DNA of 64,000 nt from Pseudaminobacter sp040049255. Its GTDB lineage: Bacteria > Pseudomonadota > Alphaproteobacteria > Rhizobiales > Rhizobiaceae. Numbering within the stretch: the first letter of the stretch is position 1; each line of letters starts with the position of its first letter. The notes under the pieces were generated by a model, which saw only the letters and a program-made list of their open reading frames with translations, made no database searches and was not told where the DNA came from. Made by a program: the position numbers and the translations under genes. Below are positions 48,853 through 57,809 of the stretch, piece by piece. The stretch covers positions 1 through 64,000 of the forward strand of contig NZ_JBDZDR010000006.1 in assembly GCF_040049255.1 (NCBI RefSeq). The letters are read 5' to 3'.

Positions 48853-49686
48853 ATGAGCGCAAACGCAAACGGTACCGACAAGCCGGGCTGGGTCAGCGCA
48901 GCCATCGTCTATCTGACGATCATCTTCCTGCTGATGCCGCTGCTGGCCATCGTGCCGGTGTCCTTCACCGGGGCGCGCTATCTTTCCATGCCGAAGGGCA
49001 ACTGGTCGCTGCGCCACTACGAGGCGCTGCTGACCAACCCGGTGTGGCTGGACAGCATCAAGCTCAGCCTCGGCATAGCCGTGGCGAGCGCGGCGATCTC
49101 CACCGTTCTGGCTGTCCTGTTCGGGCTCGGCCTCTGGTATAAGCGCAACCGCTTCACCATGGCGCTGGCCGCGCTGGTGTTCCTGCCCATGGTCATGCCG
49201 CCGGTGGTCTCGGCCATCATTCTCTACTTCTTCGAGACCAACCTGATCGACATCGCGCCCTGGATCGGCTTCGACAGCATCGGCGGCGTTATCCTCGCCC
49301 ATGTCATCGTGGCGACCCCCTTTGCGCTGGTCACCTTCATGGTTTCGCTGAGCCAGATCGACAAGCGCATCGACATGGCCGCACGCGGCCTTGGCGCCTC
49401 GCTGTGGCAGTCGATCTTCCTGGTGGTGCTGCCCAACGCCAGGTTCGGCATCATCTCGGCGGCGTTCTTCGCCTTCATCCTGTCGTGGGAAGAGATCTCG
49501 GTGACGCTGTTCATCACCAGCTTCAACGTGGTGACCCTGCCGCGCCAGATGTGGAACGGCATGCGCGACAATGTCGACCCGGCGATCGCGGCGATTTCGG
49601 TGATCCTGATCTCGCTGACCGTGCTGGGCATCCTCGGCCGCGACCTGTGGCGCTGGCAGCGTTCGCGCCGCCAGGCGCTGGCCTGA
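48853..49686 (+). CDS. polyamine-type ABC permease, PotC-like
   Basis: A 277-residue permease with about six hydrophobic segments and the coupling loop MAARGLGASLWQSIFLVVLP. It starts 4 bases after the PotB-like stop and is the last gene of the operon. A strong bidirectional terminator lies about 100 bases on. Confidence 0.9.
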   Translation: MSANANGTDKPGWVSAAIVYLTIIFLLMPLLAIVPVSFTGARYLSMPKGNWSLRHYEALLTNPVWLDSIKLSLGIAVASAAISTVLAVLFGLGLWYKRNRFTMALAALVFLPMVMPPVVSAIILYFFETNLIDIAPWIGFDSIGGVILAHVIVATPFALVTFMVSLSQIDKRIDMAARGLGASLWQSIFLVVLPNARFGIISAAFFAFILSWEEISVTLFITSFNVVTLPRQMWNGMRDNVDPAIAAISVILISLTVLGILGRDLWRWQRSRRQALA

Positions 49687-49786
49687 CCGCGCCTTTCGCC
49701 TGAGCGCCCGTAGAGACTGCTATTCAGAACCGATTGGCCATGCAGGGCCGCAGCCAACCGCACAGCTTTCCAATCGCTCAAAAAGA

Positions 49787-49822
49787 AAGAACCCGGCAAG
49801 AATTCCTTCTTGCCGGGTTCTT
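49787..49822. terminator. bidirectional Rho-independent terminator
   Basis: A perfect 16-base stem, AAGAACCCGGCAAGAA at 49787-49802 and TTCTTGCCGGGTTCTT at 49807-49822, with a 4-base TTCC loop. A-rich sequence precedes and T-rich sequence follows, so it works on both strands, between the convergent importer and aminotransferase genes. Confidence 0.92.
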
Positions 49823-49838
49823 CATTGGAGCCTTTGGA

Positions 49839-51209
49839 TCAGGCCTTGACCTGCGCCAGCGCCGCGTCGAGCGACGTGCGGAGCGCGACGATGATGTCGT
49901 CGACCTGCGCCTTGGTGATGATGAGCGGCGGGCAGAAGGCAATCGAGTCGCCCATGGCGCGGGAGATCACGCCGTTCTGCTGCAGCTGACCGTTGACCAG
50001 CGCGCCGAGCGCACCGACCTGGCCCCACGGCGCCTTGGTCGCCTTGTCGGCCACCGTCTCGATCGCCGCGATGAGACCGACGCCGCGCACTTCGCCGACC
50101 AGCTCGTGCGAAGCCAGTTCGCGCAGGCGCTGCTGCATGTAGGCACCGACCTCGCGGGCGTTGTCGACCAGGTCGCGCTCCTCGATGAGGCGGATGTTCT
50201 CCAGCGCCACTGCAGCCGCGACCGGATGGCCGCCGGCGGTGAAGCCGTGGCCGAAGGTGCCGATGCGGTTGCTTTCGTCGGCGATCGGCTCGAACACGCG
50301 ATCGTTGATCATCAGCGCCGAGATCGGCAGGTAGGACGAGGACAGCTGCTTCGACATGACGATGATGTCGGGCCGCATGCCCATGGTCTGCGAGCCGAAC
50401 ATCTCGCCGGTGCGGCCGAAGCCGCAGATGACCTCGTCGGCCACCAGCAGGATGTCATACTTGGCCAGAACCGCCTGGATCTTTTCCCAATAGCCGGCCG
50501 GCGGCACGACGACGCCGCCCGCGCCCATCACCGGCTCGCCGATGAAGGCGGCGACGGTTTCCGGACCCTCGGCCAGGATCAGCTTCTCGAGATCGTCGGC
50601 AAGCCGCGTCGTGAACTGGTCCTCGCTCTCGCCCGGCAGAGCCTCGCGCCAGTAGTGCGGGCAGGAGGTGTGCAGGACGTTGGCGATCGGCAGGTCGAAG
50701 GAGAGCTGGTTGTTCGGCAGGCCGGTGAGGCTGGCCGAAGCGATGGTGACGCCGTGATAGCCGCGCTTGCGGCTGATGATCTTCTTCCGCTGCGGCTGGC
50801 CGAGCGCATTGGAGCGATACCAGATCATCTTCATGGCCGTGTCGTTGGCCTCGGACCCGGAGTTGGTGAAGAAGGCCTTGCTCATCGGCACGGGCGCCAT
50901 CATCACCAGCTTCTCGGCCAAGTCGATGACGACCGAATGCGACTTGTGGGTGAAGTTGTGATAGAAGGGCAGCTGCTTCATCTGCCGCGTTGCGGCCTCG
51001 ACCAGCCGGGGCTCCGAGAAGCCGACAGCCACGCTCCACAAGCCGGCCATCGCCTCGATGTAGCGCTTGCCGGTGTTGTCCTCGACATAGATGCCGTCGC
51101 CCTTCTCGATGATGAGCGGGCCGACTTCCTGGTGCCGACGCATATTGGTGTAGGCGTGGAGGTGATAGCGGATATCACGTGCTTCGGGGGAATTGGGTTG
51201 GGCGTCCAT
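49839..51209 (-). CDS. class III PLP-dependent aminotransferase (omega-amino acid/amine type)
   Basis: A 456-residue fold-type I aminotransferase. Motifs: FFTNSGSEANDTAMKMIWY for phosphate binding, ILLVADEVICGFGRTG, VMSKQLSSSYLPISALM with the PLP lysine, and FGHGFTAGGHPVAAAVALE. Relatives act on putrescine, beta-alanine, or other terminal amines with pyruvate. I chose ATG 51209. It diverges from a GntR regulator gene and converges with the polyamine-type importer, which fits breakdown of an imported amine. Confidence 0.93.
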   Translation of the reverse strand: MDAQPNSPEARDIRYHLHAYTNMRRHQEVGPLIIEKGDGIYVEDNTGKRYIEAMAGLWSVAVGFSEPRLVEAATRQMKQLPFYHNFTHKSHSVVIDLAEKLVMMAPVPMSKAFFTNSGSEANDTAMKMIWYRSNALGQPQRKKIISRKRGYHGVTIASASLTGLPNNQLSFDLPIANVLHTSCPHYWREALPGESEDQFTTRLADDLEKLILAEGPETVAAFIGEPVMGAGGVVVPPAGYWEKIQAVLAKYDILLVADEVICGFGRTGEMFGSQTMGMRPDIIVMSKQLSSSYLPISALMINDRVFEPIADESNRIGTFGHGFTAGGHPVAAAVALENIRLIEERDLVDNAREVGAYMQQRLRELASHELVGEVRGVGLIAAIETVADKATKAPWGQVGALGALVNGQLQQNGVISRAMGDSIAFCPPLIITKAQVDDIIVALRTSLDAALAQVKA

Positions 51210-51331
51210 ACTGGTTTCCTGTGTTTCAGCACCGCGACTGCGCGGCATTCTTGGCCTTGCACTGGAGGGTCCTGCTCCGCCGGCGAGCAGCGGCGGAGAA
51301 TCACCCTTGCAAATTCCAAAAATTTGCTGTG

Positions 51332-51341
51332 TGATGCATCA
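51332..51341. promoter_or_regulatory. TGATGCATCA palindrome in the aminotransferase/GntR divergent promoter
   Basis: A perfect 10-base palindrome lies between the aminotransferase (minus, from 51209) and GntR (plus, from 51415) genes. Its size and symmetry suit an FCD-type GntR dimer. It differs from the ATGTATACAT box of the aromatic cluster, so it would belong to a separate regulator. Confidence 0.45.
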
Positions 51342-51414
51342 TGTATTTCGGAAATTATGTTGTCAATGCGGCACTTTATCGATACGCGGCCGGTTGTGTG
51401 GGATGCCGTGAACG

Positions 51415-52101
51415 ATGAGCGGAAACTTCAACTTCCAGACCCTTGAACACGAGAATCTGGGCGAGAGCGTCTATGCCCGCATGTCGGAGGCGCTGATGAA
51501 GGGGCGCTTCGCCCCCGATGCCCGCCTGACCATACGGGACATAGCCCAGTCACTCGGCACCAGCGTGACCCCGGTGCGCGACGCGATCCTGCGGCTGATC
51601 CAGGACGAGGCGCTGGTGCAGAAATCGGCGCGCGAAGTGCGCGTGCCCCTCCTGACCATGGAGCGCTACAAGGAAATCCGGCAGATCAGGATCAAGCTGG
51701 AGGGGCTGGCCGCGCGCGAAAGCGCCCTCAAGGCCGGCCCGCAGGACATCGCCCGGCTGCGCTATCTGATCGAGCGCAACGAACGTGCCATCGCCGCGAA
51801 GGACTGGAGCCGCGCCCTCGAGCTCAACCAGGTCTTCCATTTCGCGCTGGCCGAAATCGCCGACATGGTGGTGCTGCGCGGCATACTCAACCGGCTATGG
51901 CTGCAGATGGGACCGCTGATCGCCGAAGCCTACCAGGCCGGCGGGCGCATCATGATCGACCATCATTACCACGTGCTCGAGGCCATCATCGCCAAGGACC
52001 CGGACGCGGCCGAGCGCGCCATCGTCGAGGACATTGGCGACGCGGGAAAGATGATCATCGAGCAGGTGATCATGCGTCGGCAGAACGGGGCTGCGGACTG
52101 A
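51415..52101 (+). CDS. GntR-family (FCD) transcriptional regulator
   Basis: A 228-residue regulator. The N-terminal winged helix has LTIRDIAQSLGTSVTPVRDAILRLIQDEALV, the GntR pattern, and the C-terminal FCD domain has LNQVFHFALAEIAD and DHHYHVLEAIIAKDPDAAE with metal-type histidines. It diverges from the aminotransferase gene and is followed 1 base later by the flavin oxidase gene. It likely controls both. Confidence 0.9.
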   Translation: MSGNFNFQTLEHENLGESVYARMSEALMKGRFAPDARLTIRDIAQSLGTSVTPVRDAILRLIQDEALVQKSAREVRVPLLTMERYKEIRQIRIKLEGLAARESALKAGPQDIARLRYLIERNERAIAAKDWSRALELNQVFHFALAEIADMVVLRGILNRLWLQMGPLIAEAYQAGGRIMIDHHYHVLEAIIAKDPDAAERAIVEDIGDAGKMIIEQVIMRRQNGAAD

Positions 52102-52102
52102 G

Positions 52103-53221
52103 ATGGAACAGGTCGACTGCATCATCGCGGGTGCCGGTGTCATCGGACTGGCCATCGCCCGCGAGGTCTCCAGGCTCGGCTTGGAGACGATCGTCATCGA
52201 GGCAGAGGAGGCCATCGGCACGCAGACCAGTTCGCGCAATTCCGAGGTGATCCATGCCGGGCTCTATTATCAGCCCGGGTCGCTGAAGGCGAAGTTTTGC
52301 GTGGAGGGCCGCGAGAAACTCTACCGCTTCGCGCAAGAGCGCAACGTGCCCCACCGCCGCTGCGGCAAGCTGATCGTGGCGACCCACGCCAACCAGGAGG
52401 CGACGCTTGCCGCCATTGTCGACAGGGCGCGTGCCTGCGGCGTCGACGATCTGGTGCGGCTGTCGGCCGCCGAGGCGAAGGCGCTGGAGCCGTCGCTGCG
52501 CTGCACCGCGGCGCTGCTGTCGCCCTCGACCGGCATCATTGACAGCCACGGGCTGATGCTGGCCCTGCTGGGCGAGGCCGAGGAGCACGGCTGTTTCCTC
52601 TCGCTCAACACCCGCGTCGTCTCGGGGCGGCTGGAAGCCGGTCGCGTCGTGCTGCAGACGCGCGACAGCGCCGGCGGCGAATTCGAGATTGCGGCAAAGC
52701 GCTTCATCAACGCCGCCGGACTTTCGGCCAACGCCATCGCCCGCTCGCTGGAGGGTTTTGACGGCCGCTTCGCGCCGCCGCTGCGCTACGCCAAGGGCAA
52801 CTATTTTTCGGTGACGGGCCGGCCGGCATTTTCGCGCCTGATCTACCCGGTGCCGGAGCCAGGCGGCCTCGGCGTGCACCTGACGCTCGACCTCAACGGC
52901 TCGGCCCGTTTTGGTCCGGATGTCGAATGGGTGGAGGGGCTGGACTACAGGGTCGACCCGCGCCGCGCCGACCATTTTTACGGCGAGATAAGAAAATACT
53001 GGCCCGACCTGGCCGACGGCAGCCTGAGCCCGACCTATAGCGGCATTCGCCCGAAACTGTCCGGCCCCGGAGAGCCGAACGCGGATTTCGTGATCCAGGG
53101 GCCGGAGGCGCATGGGGCGGCAGGCGTCATCAACCTGTTCGGCATCGAAAGCCCCGGCCTGACCTCGAGCCTGGCGATCGCCGGGCATGTGGCGCGGCTG
53201 GCCAAGGACGCGCGCCCCTAA
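52103..53221 (+). CDS. FAD-dependent oxidoreductase, DAO/L-2-hydroxyglutarate oxidase-like
   Basis: A 372-residue protein of the D-amino-acid-oxidase superfamily. The dinucleotide-binding motif is IIAGAGVIGLAIAREVSRLG at the N terminus. SSRNSEVIHAGLYYQPGSLK is characteristic of the L-2-hydroxyglutarate oxidase (LhgO) branch, and LFGIESPGLTSSLAIA near the end contacts FAD. The natural substrate could be a 2-hydroxy acid or an amino acid. It starts directly behind the GntR gene, so both are one transcript. Confidence 0.88.
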   Translation: MEQVDCIIAGAGVIGLAIAREVSRLGLETIVIEAEEAIGTQTSSRNSEVIHAGLYYQPGSLKAKFCVEGREKLYRFAQERNVPHRRCGKLIVATHANQEATLAAIVDRARACGVDDLVRLSAAEAKALEPSLRCTAALLSPSTGIIDSHGLMLALLGEAEEHGCFLSLNTRVVSGRLEAGRVVLQTRDSAGGEFEIAAKRFINAAGLSANAIARSLEGFDGRFAPPLRYAKGNYFSVTGRPAFSRLIYPVPEPGGLGVHLTLDLNGSARFGPDVEWVEGLDYRVDPRRADHFYGEIRKYWPDLADGSLSPTYSGIRPKLSGPGEPNADFVIQGPEAHGAAGVINLFGIESPGLTSSLAIAGHVARLAKDARP

Positions 53222-53284
53222 GAGTCCTCAAGGCGCATCCCCCGGGACGGCGTTGCGCCGCCCGGAGGGCATTGATCGTTTCGA

Positions 53285-54091
53285 CTAGCGCTGGCGCGGA
53301 TAGGCTTCCGCCTCGGGAGCGTTGGCCCAGCTCTGCAGCGTCTGACCGCCGTCGATCAGCCAGTCGACGCCGGTGATGTGCCGGGCCTCGTCAGAGGCAA
53401 GGAATGCCACCGCGGCCGCGACATCCTCCGGCTGACCGATGCGGCGCAGCGGAATGCGGTTGGCAAAGCGCTGGATGCCGGCCTGATAGGCCTGGCGATC
53501 CGCCGCCGGCACGCCGAGCGTCGTCTCGATCACGCCGGGACAGATCGCATTGACGCGGATGCCATAGGGCGCGGCGTCGAGGGCTGCCACGCGCGTCAGG
53601 CCGACGACGCCATGCTTGGTCGAGGCATAGCCGGCGCCGCCGGAAAGCACGTCCCAGCCCGCCATCGAGGAACCCATATTGACGATGGAACCCTCGATCC
53701 TGGCATCGATCATGGCGTTGAGCGAAGCCTTCATGACCAGGAAGACGCTGCGCAGGTTGATGCGCACGATGGCGTCCCAGTCTTCCACGGCAAGCTGGTG
53801 CACCGGCGCTACTTGCCCGGAAATGCCGGCATTGTTGAACATGACATCGAGGCGGCCGAAGGTGGAGACAACCTTGTCGATCGCGCGCTTGACCTCGGCC
53901 TCGTCGGAAACATCTGCGGCAACGGCCAGCGTGCGCTCGCCCAGTTCGGCGGCGAATGCGTCGGCCTTGGCGCCGTCGCGATCGACAACTGCCACCCGCG
54001 CCCCCTCTTCGAGAAAGCGGCGCACGGCCGCGCCGCCGATGGCGCCTGCGCCGCCGGTGACGACGACGACCTTGTTTTCAAAGCGATTCAT
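53285..54091 (-). CDS. short-chain dehydrogenase/reductase
   Basis: A 268-residue classical SDR. The cofactor motif is VVVTGGAGAIGGAAVRRFLE (T-G-x3-G-x-G), followed by AAD-V for adenine contact, NNAG, and catalytic YASTK with a serine in NMGSSMAGW upstream. An aspartate after the second strand (VVDRDG) favours NAD over NADP. ATG 54091 is used. It follows the epimerase-like gene on the minus strand after 11 bases. Its substrate is unknown. Confidence 0.93.
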   Translation of the reverse strand: MNRFENKVVVVTGGAGAIGGAAVRRFLEEGARVAVVDRDGAKADAFAAELGERTLAVAADVSDEAEVKRAIDKVVSTFGRLDVMFNNAGISGQVAPVHQLAVEDWDAIVRINLRSVFLVMKASLNAMIDARIEGSIVNMGSSMAGWDVLSGGAGYASTKHGVVGLTRVAALDAAPYGIRVNAICPGVIETTLGVPAADRQAYQAGIQRFANRIPLRRIGQPEDVAAAVAFLASDEARHITGVDWLIDGGQTLQSWANAPEAEAYPRQR

Positions 54092-54102
54092 GTTCGTCTC
54101 CT

Positions 54103-54945
54103 TCAGGAATTCTTGTACGAGCGCCAGGAATGGCGCGGCTCGAAGCCGAGCGTTTCGCGCGCATGGGCGATGTCGAACACCGAGCCATGGCCGGGGATCG
54201 CCTGGGCAAATGGCACGCCCGAAAATGCGCGCTCGGCCAGCACCGCGGTTTCTTCTTCGGAGTAACTGTCGGCGGCGCTGAGGAAGGTGCGCAGATGCCC
54301 CTCGCCCTCCCAGGAAAGCGCCTTGAGGAAGGCATCGGCGGCATCGCGAGCGTCGAGATAGCTCCACAGGTCGCGGGCGGAATCGGCCAGCGCGCGGCGC
54401 GGCCCCACTTCGTTGAAGAAGGTCTCGGGTGTCTGGATCCAGGGCATGCGCAGGCTGACCGCCGAGAAGGCGCCGCGGCGCACGGCCGCTTCCACCACCT
54501 CCTCGCCCAGCCATTTAGACAGGCCATACGCATCCTGCGCGCCGATGGGATGGTTCTGGTCGATTGGCAGGTAGTGCGGGGCGCGGAAATTTTCGCCAAA
54601 GGGATAGCCAAGCACGCTGAAGGAGGAGGCATAGACGAAGCGCGAGGCGCCGGCCTTCACCGCGGCCTCCACCACATTATAGGCGGCAGCGAGATTGGTG
54701 CGGAACACTTCGGCCGGGGCGCGCCCGGTCGGTCGGGGGATGGCGGCGATGTGCACCACCGCCTCGCAAGCGCCGATGAGCTGCATCGTGGCGCCGAGGT
54801 CGGTGAGGTCTGCCGTGACATGCTGCCAGCCGCCCTTGCTGGGCGGGGCCATGTCGATGCCCAGCACCTCGTGCCCGGCTCCCACCAGCGCCCCGGCGAC
54901 GTGCCGGCCCAGCAGGCCGCTCGATCCTGTTACGACGATTTTCAT
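54103..54945 (-). CDS. NAD-dependent epimerase/dehydratase-family protein
   Basis: A 280-residue extended SDR. MKIVVTGSSGLLGRHVAGAL is the nucleotide-binding start, HIAAIPRPTG and the catalytic YGLSKWLGEEV (Y-x3-K) follow. The size and C-terminal part resemble uronate-dehydrogenase-like or small sugar epimerase members. ATG 54945 is chosen. It leads a two-gene minus-strand unit with the SDR and diverges from the isochorismatase-like hydrolase gene. Confidence 0.88.
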   Translation of the reverse strand: MKIVVTGSSGLLGRHVAGALVGAGHEVLGIDMAPPSKGGWQHVTADLTDLGATMQLIGACEAVVHIAAIPRPTGRAPAEVFRTNLAAAYNVVEAAVKAGASRFVYASSFSVLGYPFGENFRAPHYLPIDQNHPIGAQDAYGLSKWLGEEVVEAAVRRGAFSAVSLRMPWIQTPETFFNEVGPRRALADSARDLWSYLDARDAADAFLKALSWEGEGHLRTFLSAADSYSEEETAVLAERAFSGVPFAQAIPGHGSVFDIAHARETLGFEPRHSWRSYKNS

Positions 54946-55190
54946 ATCGGCTCCTTCTATGCGGCGCGACGAACCCGGAACTTGCCGCCGCAACGACCTG
55001 CGGCGATCCCTTGAGTCGGCTTCCGTGCACAATATCATTGATGGTCATACAATTCGAAGAGCATAATCCCCCATCTTGTCAATGGAGCGCTGCATGCCCA
55101 AATCGCGCTTGGCGGCTAAAGTTGGTGACACGGTCGCTCTTTGCGGCCCGGTTCCACGCTGCGGGATTGACTTCGCCACCGGCAGGGTTT

Positions 55191-55204
55191 TTGTATGTAC
55201 ACAA
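55191..55204. promoter_or_regulatory. imperfect palindrome before the isochorismatase-like gene
   Basis: TTGTATGTACACAA at 55191-55204 is symmetric at 12 of 14 positions and lies about 30 bases before ATG 55235. The divergent gap 54946-55234 holds no gene. The site may be an operator; it does not match the ATGTATACAT box exactly nor the CTAAC-TT-GTTAG site at 59013. Confidence 0.35.
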
Positions 55205-55234
55205 ACAATTGGCACATGCTGAAGGGTTTCTACC

Positions 55235-55879
55235 ATGACCACGGATAGCTTTTCGTCGCACCGCCATGACGGCAGCATAAGTCTCGACCCGGCCCGCGCC
55301 GCCGTGATCGTGGTGGACATGGTAAACGATTTCTGCAAGCCGGGCGGCGCAATGGTGCTGCCGGGCTACGAGACGCTGGTGGCGCCGCAGCTCAGCGTGA
55401 TCGAGGCCGCCCGCAAGGCCGGCGCCCCGGTGATCTGGGTTCACGACGCGCATCGCCCCAACATGCGCCGCGACCGCGAATGGCTGAAGCGCACCCCGCA
55501 CTGCGTTGAAGGCACCTGGGGCGTCGAGATCATCGACGACCTCGGCGCGCGCGACGACGAGATCCACATCATCAAGCGGCGCTACTCGGCCTTCTTCCAG
55601 ACCGACCTCGACATGACGCTGAAGGACATGCTGGTCGACCAGATCATCGTCTTCGGCGTGGTCACCAATATCTGCGTGCGCTCCACCGTCCATGACGCCT
55701 TCTTCAACGGCTACGAAGTGGTGGTGCCGAGCGACTGCTGCGCAGCCACCGGCCCGCGCGAGCAGGAAAGCAGCCTTTACGACATCGCCACGCATTTCGG
55801 CGTGGTCAGCGACGCGGCGACTGTGGCGGGGGCGTTGCAATCCGGCGTGGTCCTGCGCAACCTCGACACCGTCGGCTGA
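55235..55879 (+). CDS. isochorismatase-family cysteine hydrolase
   Basis: A 214-residue hydrolase of the family that includes nicotinamidase, maleamate amidase and N-carbamoylsarcosine amidase. The catalytic aspartate is in VVDMVNDFCKPGG, the lysine in IIKRRYSAFF, and the nucleophilic cysteine in VTNICVRSTVHDAFF. It begins the plus-strand unit with a MarR regulator and an enamidase-like enzyme, which points to amidase action on a ring-opened nitrogen heterocycle. The exact substrate is not readable. Confidence 0.9.
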   Translation: MTTDSFSSHRHDGSISLDPARAAVIVVDMVNDFCKPGGAMVLPGYETLVAPQLSVIEAARKAGAPVIWVHDAHRPNMRRDREWLKRTPHCVEGTWGVEIIDDLGARDDEIHIIKRRYSAFFQTDLDMTLKDMLVDQIIVFGVVTNICVRSTVHDAFFNGYEVVVPSDCCAATGPREQESSLYDIATHFGVVSDAATVAGALQSGVVLRNLDTVG

Positions 55880-55952
55880 ATACCGGCCAGGAGAGGGAGC
55901 GCCGTCCGGCCAGGAGCGGCCTGGCCTGCGAAAACACGAGAAGGGATCGAAA

Positions 55953-56486
55953 GTGACGACAGACAGCGAAGTCCAGGACGACAGCGCCAAAGCCGCGCGC
56001 AAGAAGCCTGCGCGCGCGGTCAAGCCCATCAGCCGGGTGGAAGCCGTCGAACTCTACGGCAAGTCCGGCTACGATCTCGACGCACATCCGGCGCATGCCA
56101 TCCGTCGCGCACACCAGCGCGCCACGCTCTGCTTCCAGCAGGTGATGGCCGGCGAGGAACTTTCGCCCACCCAGTTCGCCGCGCTGGCGACGATCCTGCG
56201 CTATGGCGAGGTCTCGCAGAACCATCTCGGTCGGCTCACCGCGATGGACCCCTCCACCATCAGCATCGTGGTGCGCAAGCTGATGAAGCATGGGCTCATC
56301 AAGCGCAGCCCTTCCGAGACCGACCAGCGCCTGATCATGATCACGCTGACGGATGCGGGCACGCACTACACGCTCGAACGCCTCGACCGCAGCCTGGAGG
56401 TCGGACGCAAGCTGCTCTCGCCGCTGTCGCCGGAAGAGCAGAAGACCCTTCTCGACCTGCTACACCGGATCGGCAGCGAGGACTGA
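55953..56486 (+). CDS. MarR-family transcriptional regulator
   Basis: A 177-residue MarR protein with an N-terminal basic extension (AARKKPARAVKPISR). The winged helix region holds LSPTQFAALATILRYGEVSQNHLGRLTAMDPSTISIVVRKL and a wing RSPSETDQRLIMITLTDAG (quoted in parts). The start is GTG 55953 with AAGGGA upstream, since no ATG lies nearby. It probably senses a pathway compound and binds CTAAC-TT-GTTAG-like sites in the divergent promoter at 59013-59138. Confidence 0.88.
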   Translation: MTTDSEVQDDSAKAARKKPARAVKPISRVEAVELYGKSGYDLDAHPAHAIRRAHQRATLCFQQVMAGEELSPTQFAALATILRYGEVSQNHLGRLTAMDPSTISIVVRKLMKHGLIKRSPSETDQRLIMITLTDAGTHYTLERLDRSLEVGRKLLSPLSPEEQKTLLDLLHRIGSED

Positions 56487-56548
56487 GCCAGCCCGGCGGG
56501 GGCCTTGACCGGGCACCAATCCGCAAGACTTGAAAAAGGAAATTTTGA

Positions 56549-57751
56549 ATGTCGGTTGAACCGAATGGGCCTGCCGCCGGCGGCGACAAACTCGTCATCC
56601 GCAATATCGGCCTGCTGCTGAGCGGCGATCTCGCCAACCCGATCCTCGACGCCGACACCATCGTCTGCACCGGTGAGCGCATCAGTGCCGTCGGCAAGGC
56701 CGCCGATCTCGACCTCGACGGCGCCAGGACGATCATCGACGCGCAGGGCTGCGTCGTCACGCCCGGCCTCATCGACAACCACGTGCATCCCGTGGCCGGC
56801 GACTGGACGCCGCGCCAGAACCAGATGGGCTGGCTCGATTCCACGCTGCATGGCGGCGTGACCACCGTGATCTCGGCTGGCGAGGCGCATTATCCCGGCC
56901 GTCCGCGCGACCTGGTGGGCATCAAGGCGCTGGCGATTGCCGCGCAGCGCAGCTTCGCCAATTTCCGCCCCAGCGGCATGAAGATCATCGCCGGCGCGCC
57001 GGTGCTCGAACCCGGCATGACGGAAGACTATTTCCGCGAACTCGCGGAAGCCGGCGTGACGCTGATCGGCGAGGTTGGCCTGGGCGGCGTCAAGGACGGC
57101 CCGACCGGCCGGCAGATGATCGCCTGGGCGCGCAAATACGGCATGACGTCGATGACCCACACCGGCGGCCCGTCGATCCCCGGTTCGGGCCGCATCGGCG
57201 CCGACGTGGTGCTGGAAGTGGACGCCGACGTGATCGCCCACGTCAATGGCGGCCCGACCGCCCTGCCCGACGATGAAATCATCCGCGTCTGCGAGGAAAG
57301 CACGCGCGCGCTGGAAATCGTCCACAACGGCAATTTGCGCACCGGCCTGATGGTGCTGAAGATAGCCCAGGAGCGCGGCGAGCTCGCCCGCGTGATCCTC
57401 GGCACCGACGGCCCTGCCGGCTCGGGCGTGCAGCCGCTCGGCATCCTGCGCACCATCACCATGCTGGCCTCGCTGGGCGGTGTTGCGCCGGAAGTCGCGT
57501 TCTGCTTCGCCTCCGGCAACATCGCCCGCGTGCGCAAGCTGGACGATCGCGGCATCGTCGCGCCCGGCCGCGCGGCCGATCTCGTCTTCATGGACCAGGC
57601 CATGGGCGGCGCCGGCAAGGACTTCCTCGACAGCATCACCATGGGCAACCTGCCCGGCATCGGCATGATCATGGTGGACGGCGTGGTTCGCACGGCGCGC
57701 AGCCGCAACACGCCTCCGGCAGCCCGCGTTCCTGAGACAGTCGCGGCCTGA
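56549..57751 (+). CDS. enamidase-like cyclic amidohydrolase
   Basis: A 400-residue amidohydrolase-superfamily protein. TPGLIDNHVHPVAGDW gives H78 and H80, GEVGLGG the bridging glutamate, SMTHTGGPSIPG and IAHVNGGPTA further metal histidines, and LGTDGPAGSG the catalytic aspartate. These segments and their order match enamidase of Eubacterium barkeri, which opens 6-oxo-1,4,5,6-tetrahydronicotinate in nicotinate fermentation. No 6-hydroxynicotinate reductase is seen here, so the true substrate may be another cyclic enamide. The gene follows the MarR gene and faces the DUF1185 pair. Confidence 0.85.
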   Translation: MSVEPNGPAAGGDKLVIRNIGLLLSGDLANPILDADTIVCTGERISAVGKAADLDLDGARTIIDAQGCVVTPGLIDNHVHPVAGDWTPRQNQMGWLDSTLHGGVTTVISAGEAHYPGRPRDLVGIKALAIAAQRSFANFRPSGMKIIAGAPVLEPGMTEDYFRELAEAGVTLIGEVGLGGVKDGPTGRQMIAWARKYGMTSMTHTGGPSIPGSGRIGADVVLEVDADVIAHVNGGPTALPDDEIIRVCEESTRALEIVHNGNLRTGLMVLKIAQERGELARVILGTDGPAGSGVQPLGILRTITMLASLGGVAPEVAFCFASGNIARVRKLDDRGIVAPGRAADLVFMDQAMGGAGKDFLDSITMGNLPGIGMIMVDGVVRTARSRNTPPAARVPETVAA

Positions 57752-57765
57752 GGGCCGCAACAAGT

Positions 57766-57796
57766 TTCCGCCGCGATCCACTGGACCGCGGCGGAA
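57766..57796. terminator. bidirectional terminator hairpin
   Basis: TTCCGCCGCG at 57766-57775 pairs perfectly with CGCGGCGGAA at 57787-57796, and the inner TCCA/TGGA pairing lengthens the stem. It lies between the stops of the enamidase-like gene and the convergent DUF1185 gene. Confidence 0.8.
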
Positions 57797-57809
57797 CAAT
57801 TGCCAGGGC

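Noticed and set aside
46641..48905. Open frame of about 750 codons on the minus strand opposite the polyamine-type importer
   Set aside because: Composition dominated by Gln, His, Arg and Asp, no domain, and fully antisense to supported genes.
46839..49686. Importer as an iron(III)-type system
   Set aside because: The binding-protein segments and the two separate permeases follow the PotABCD layout rather than the fused FbpB type.
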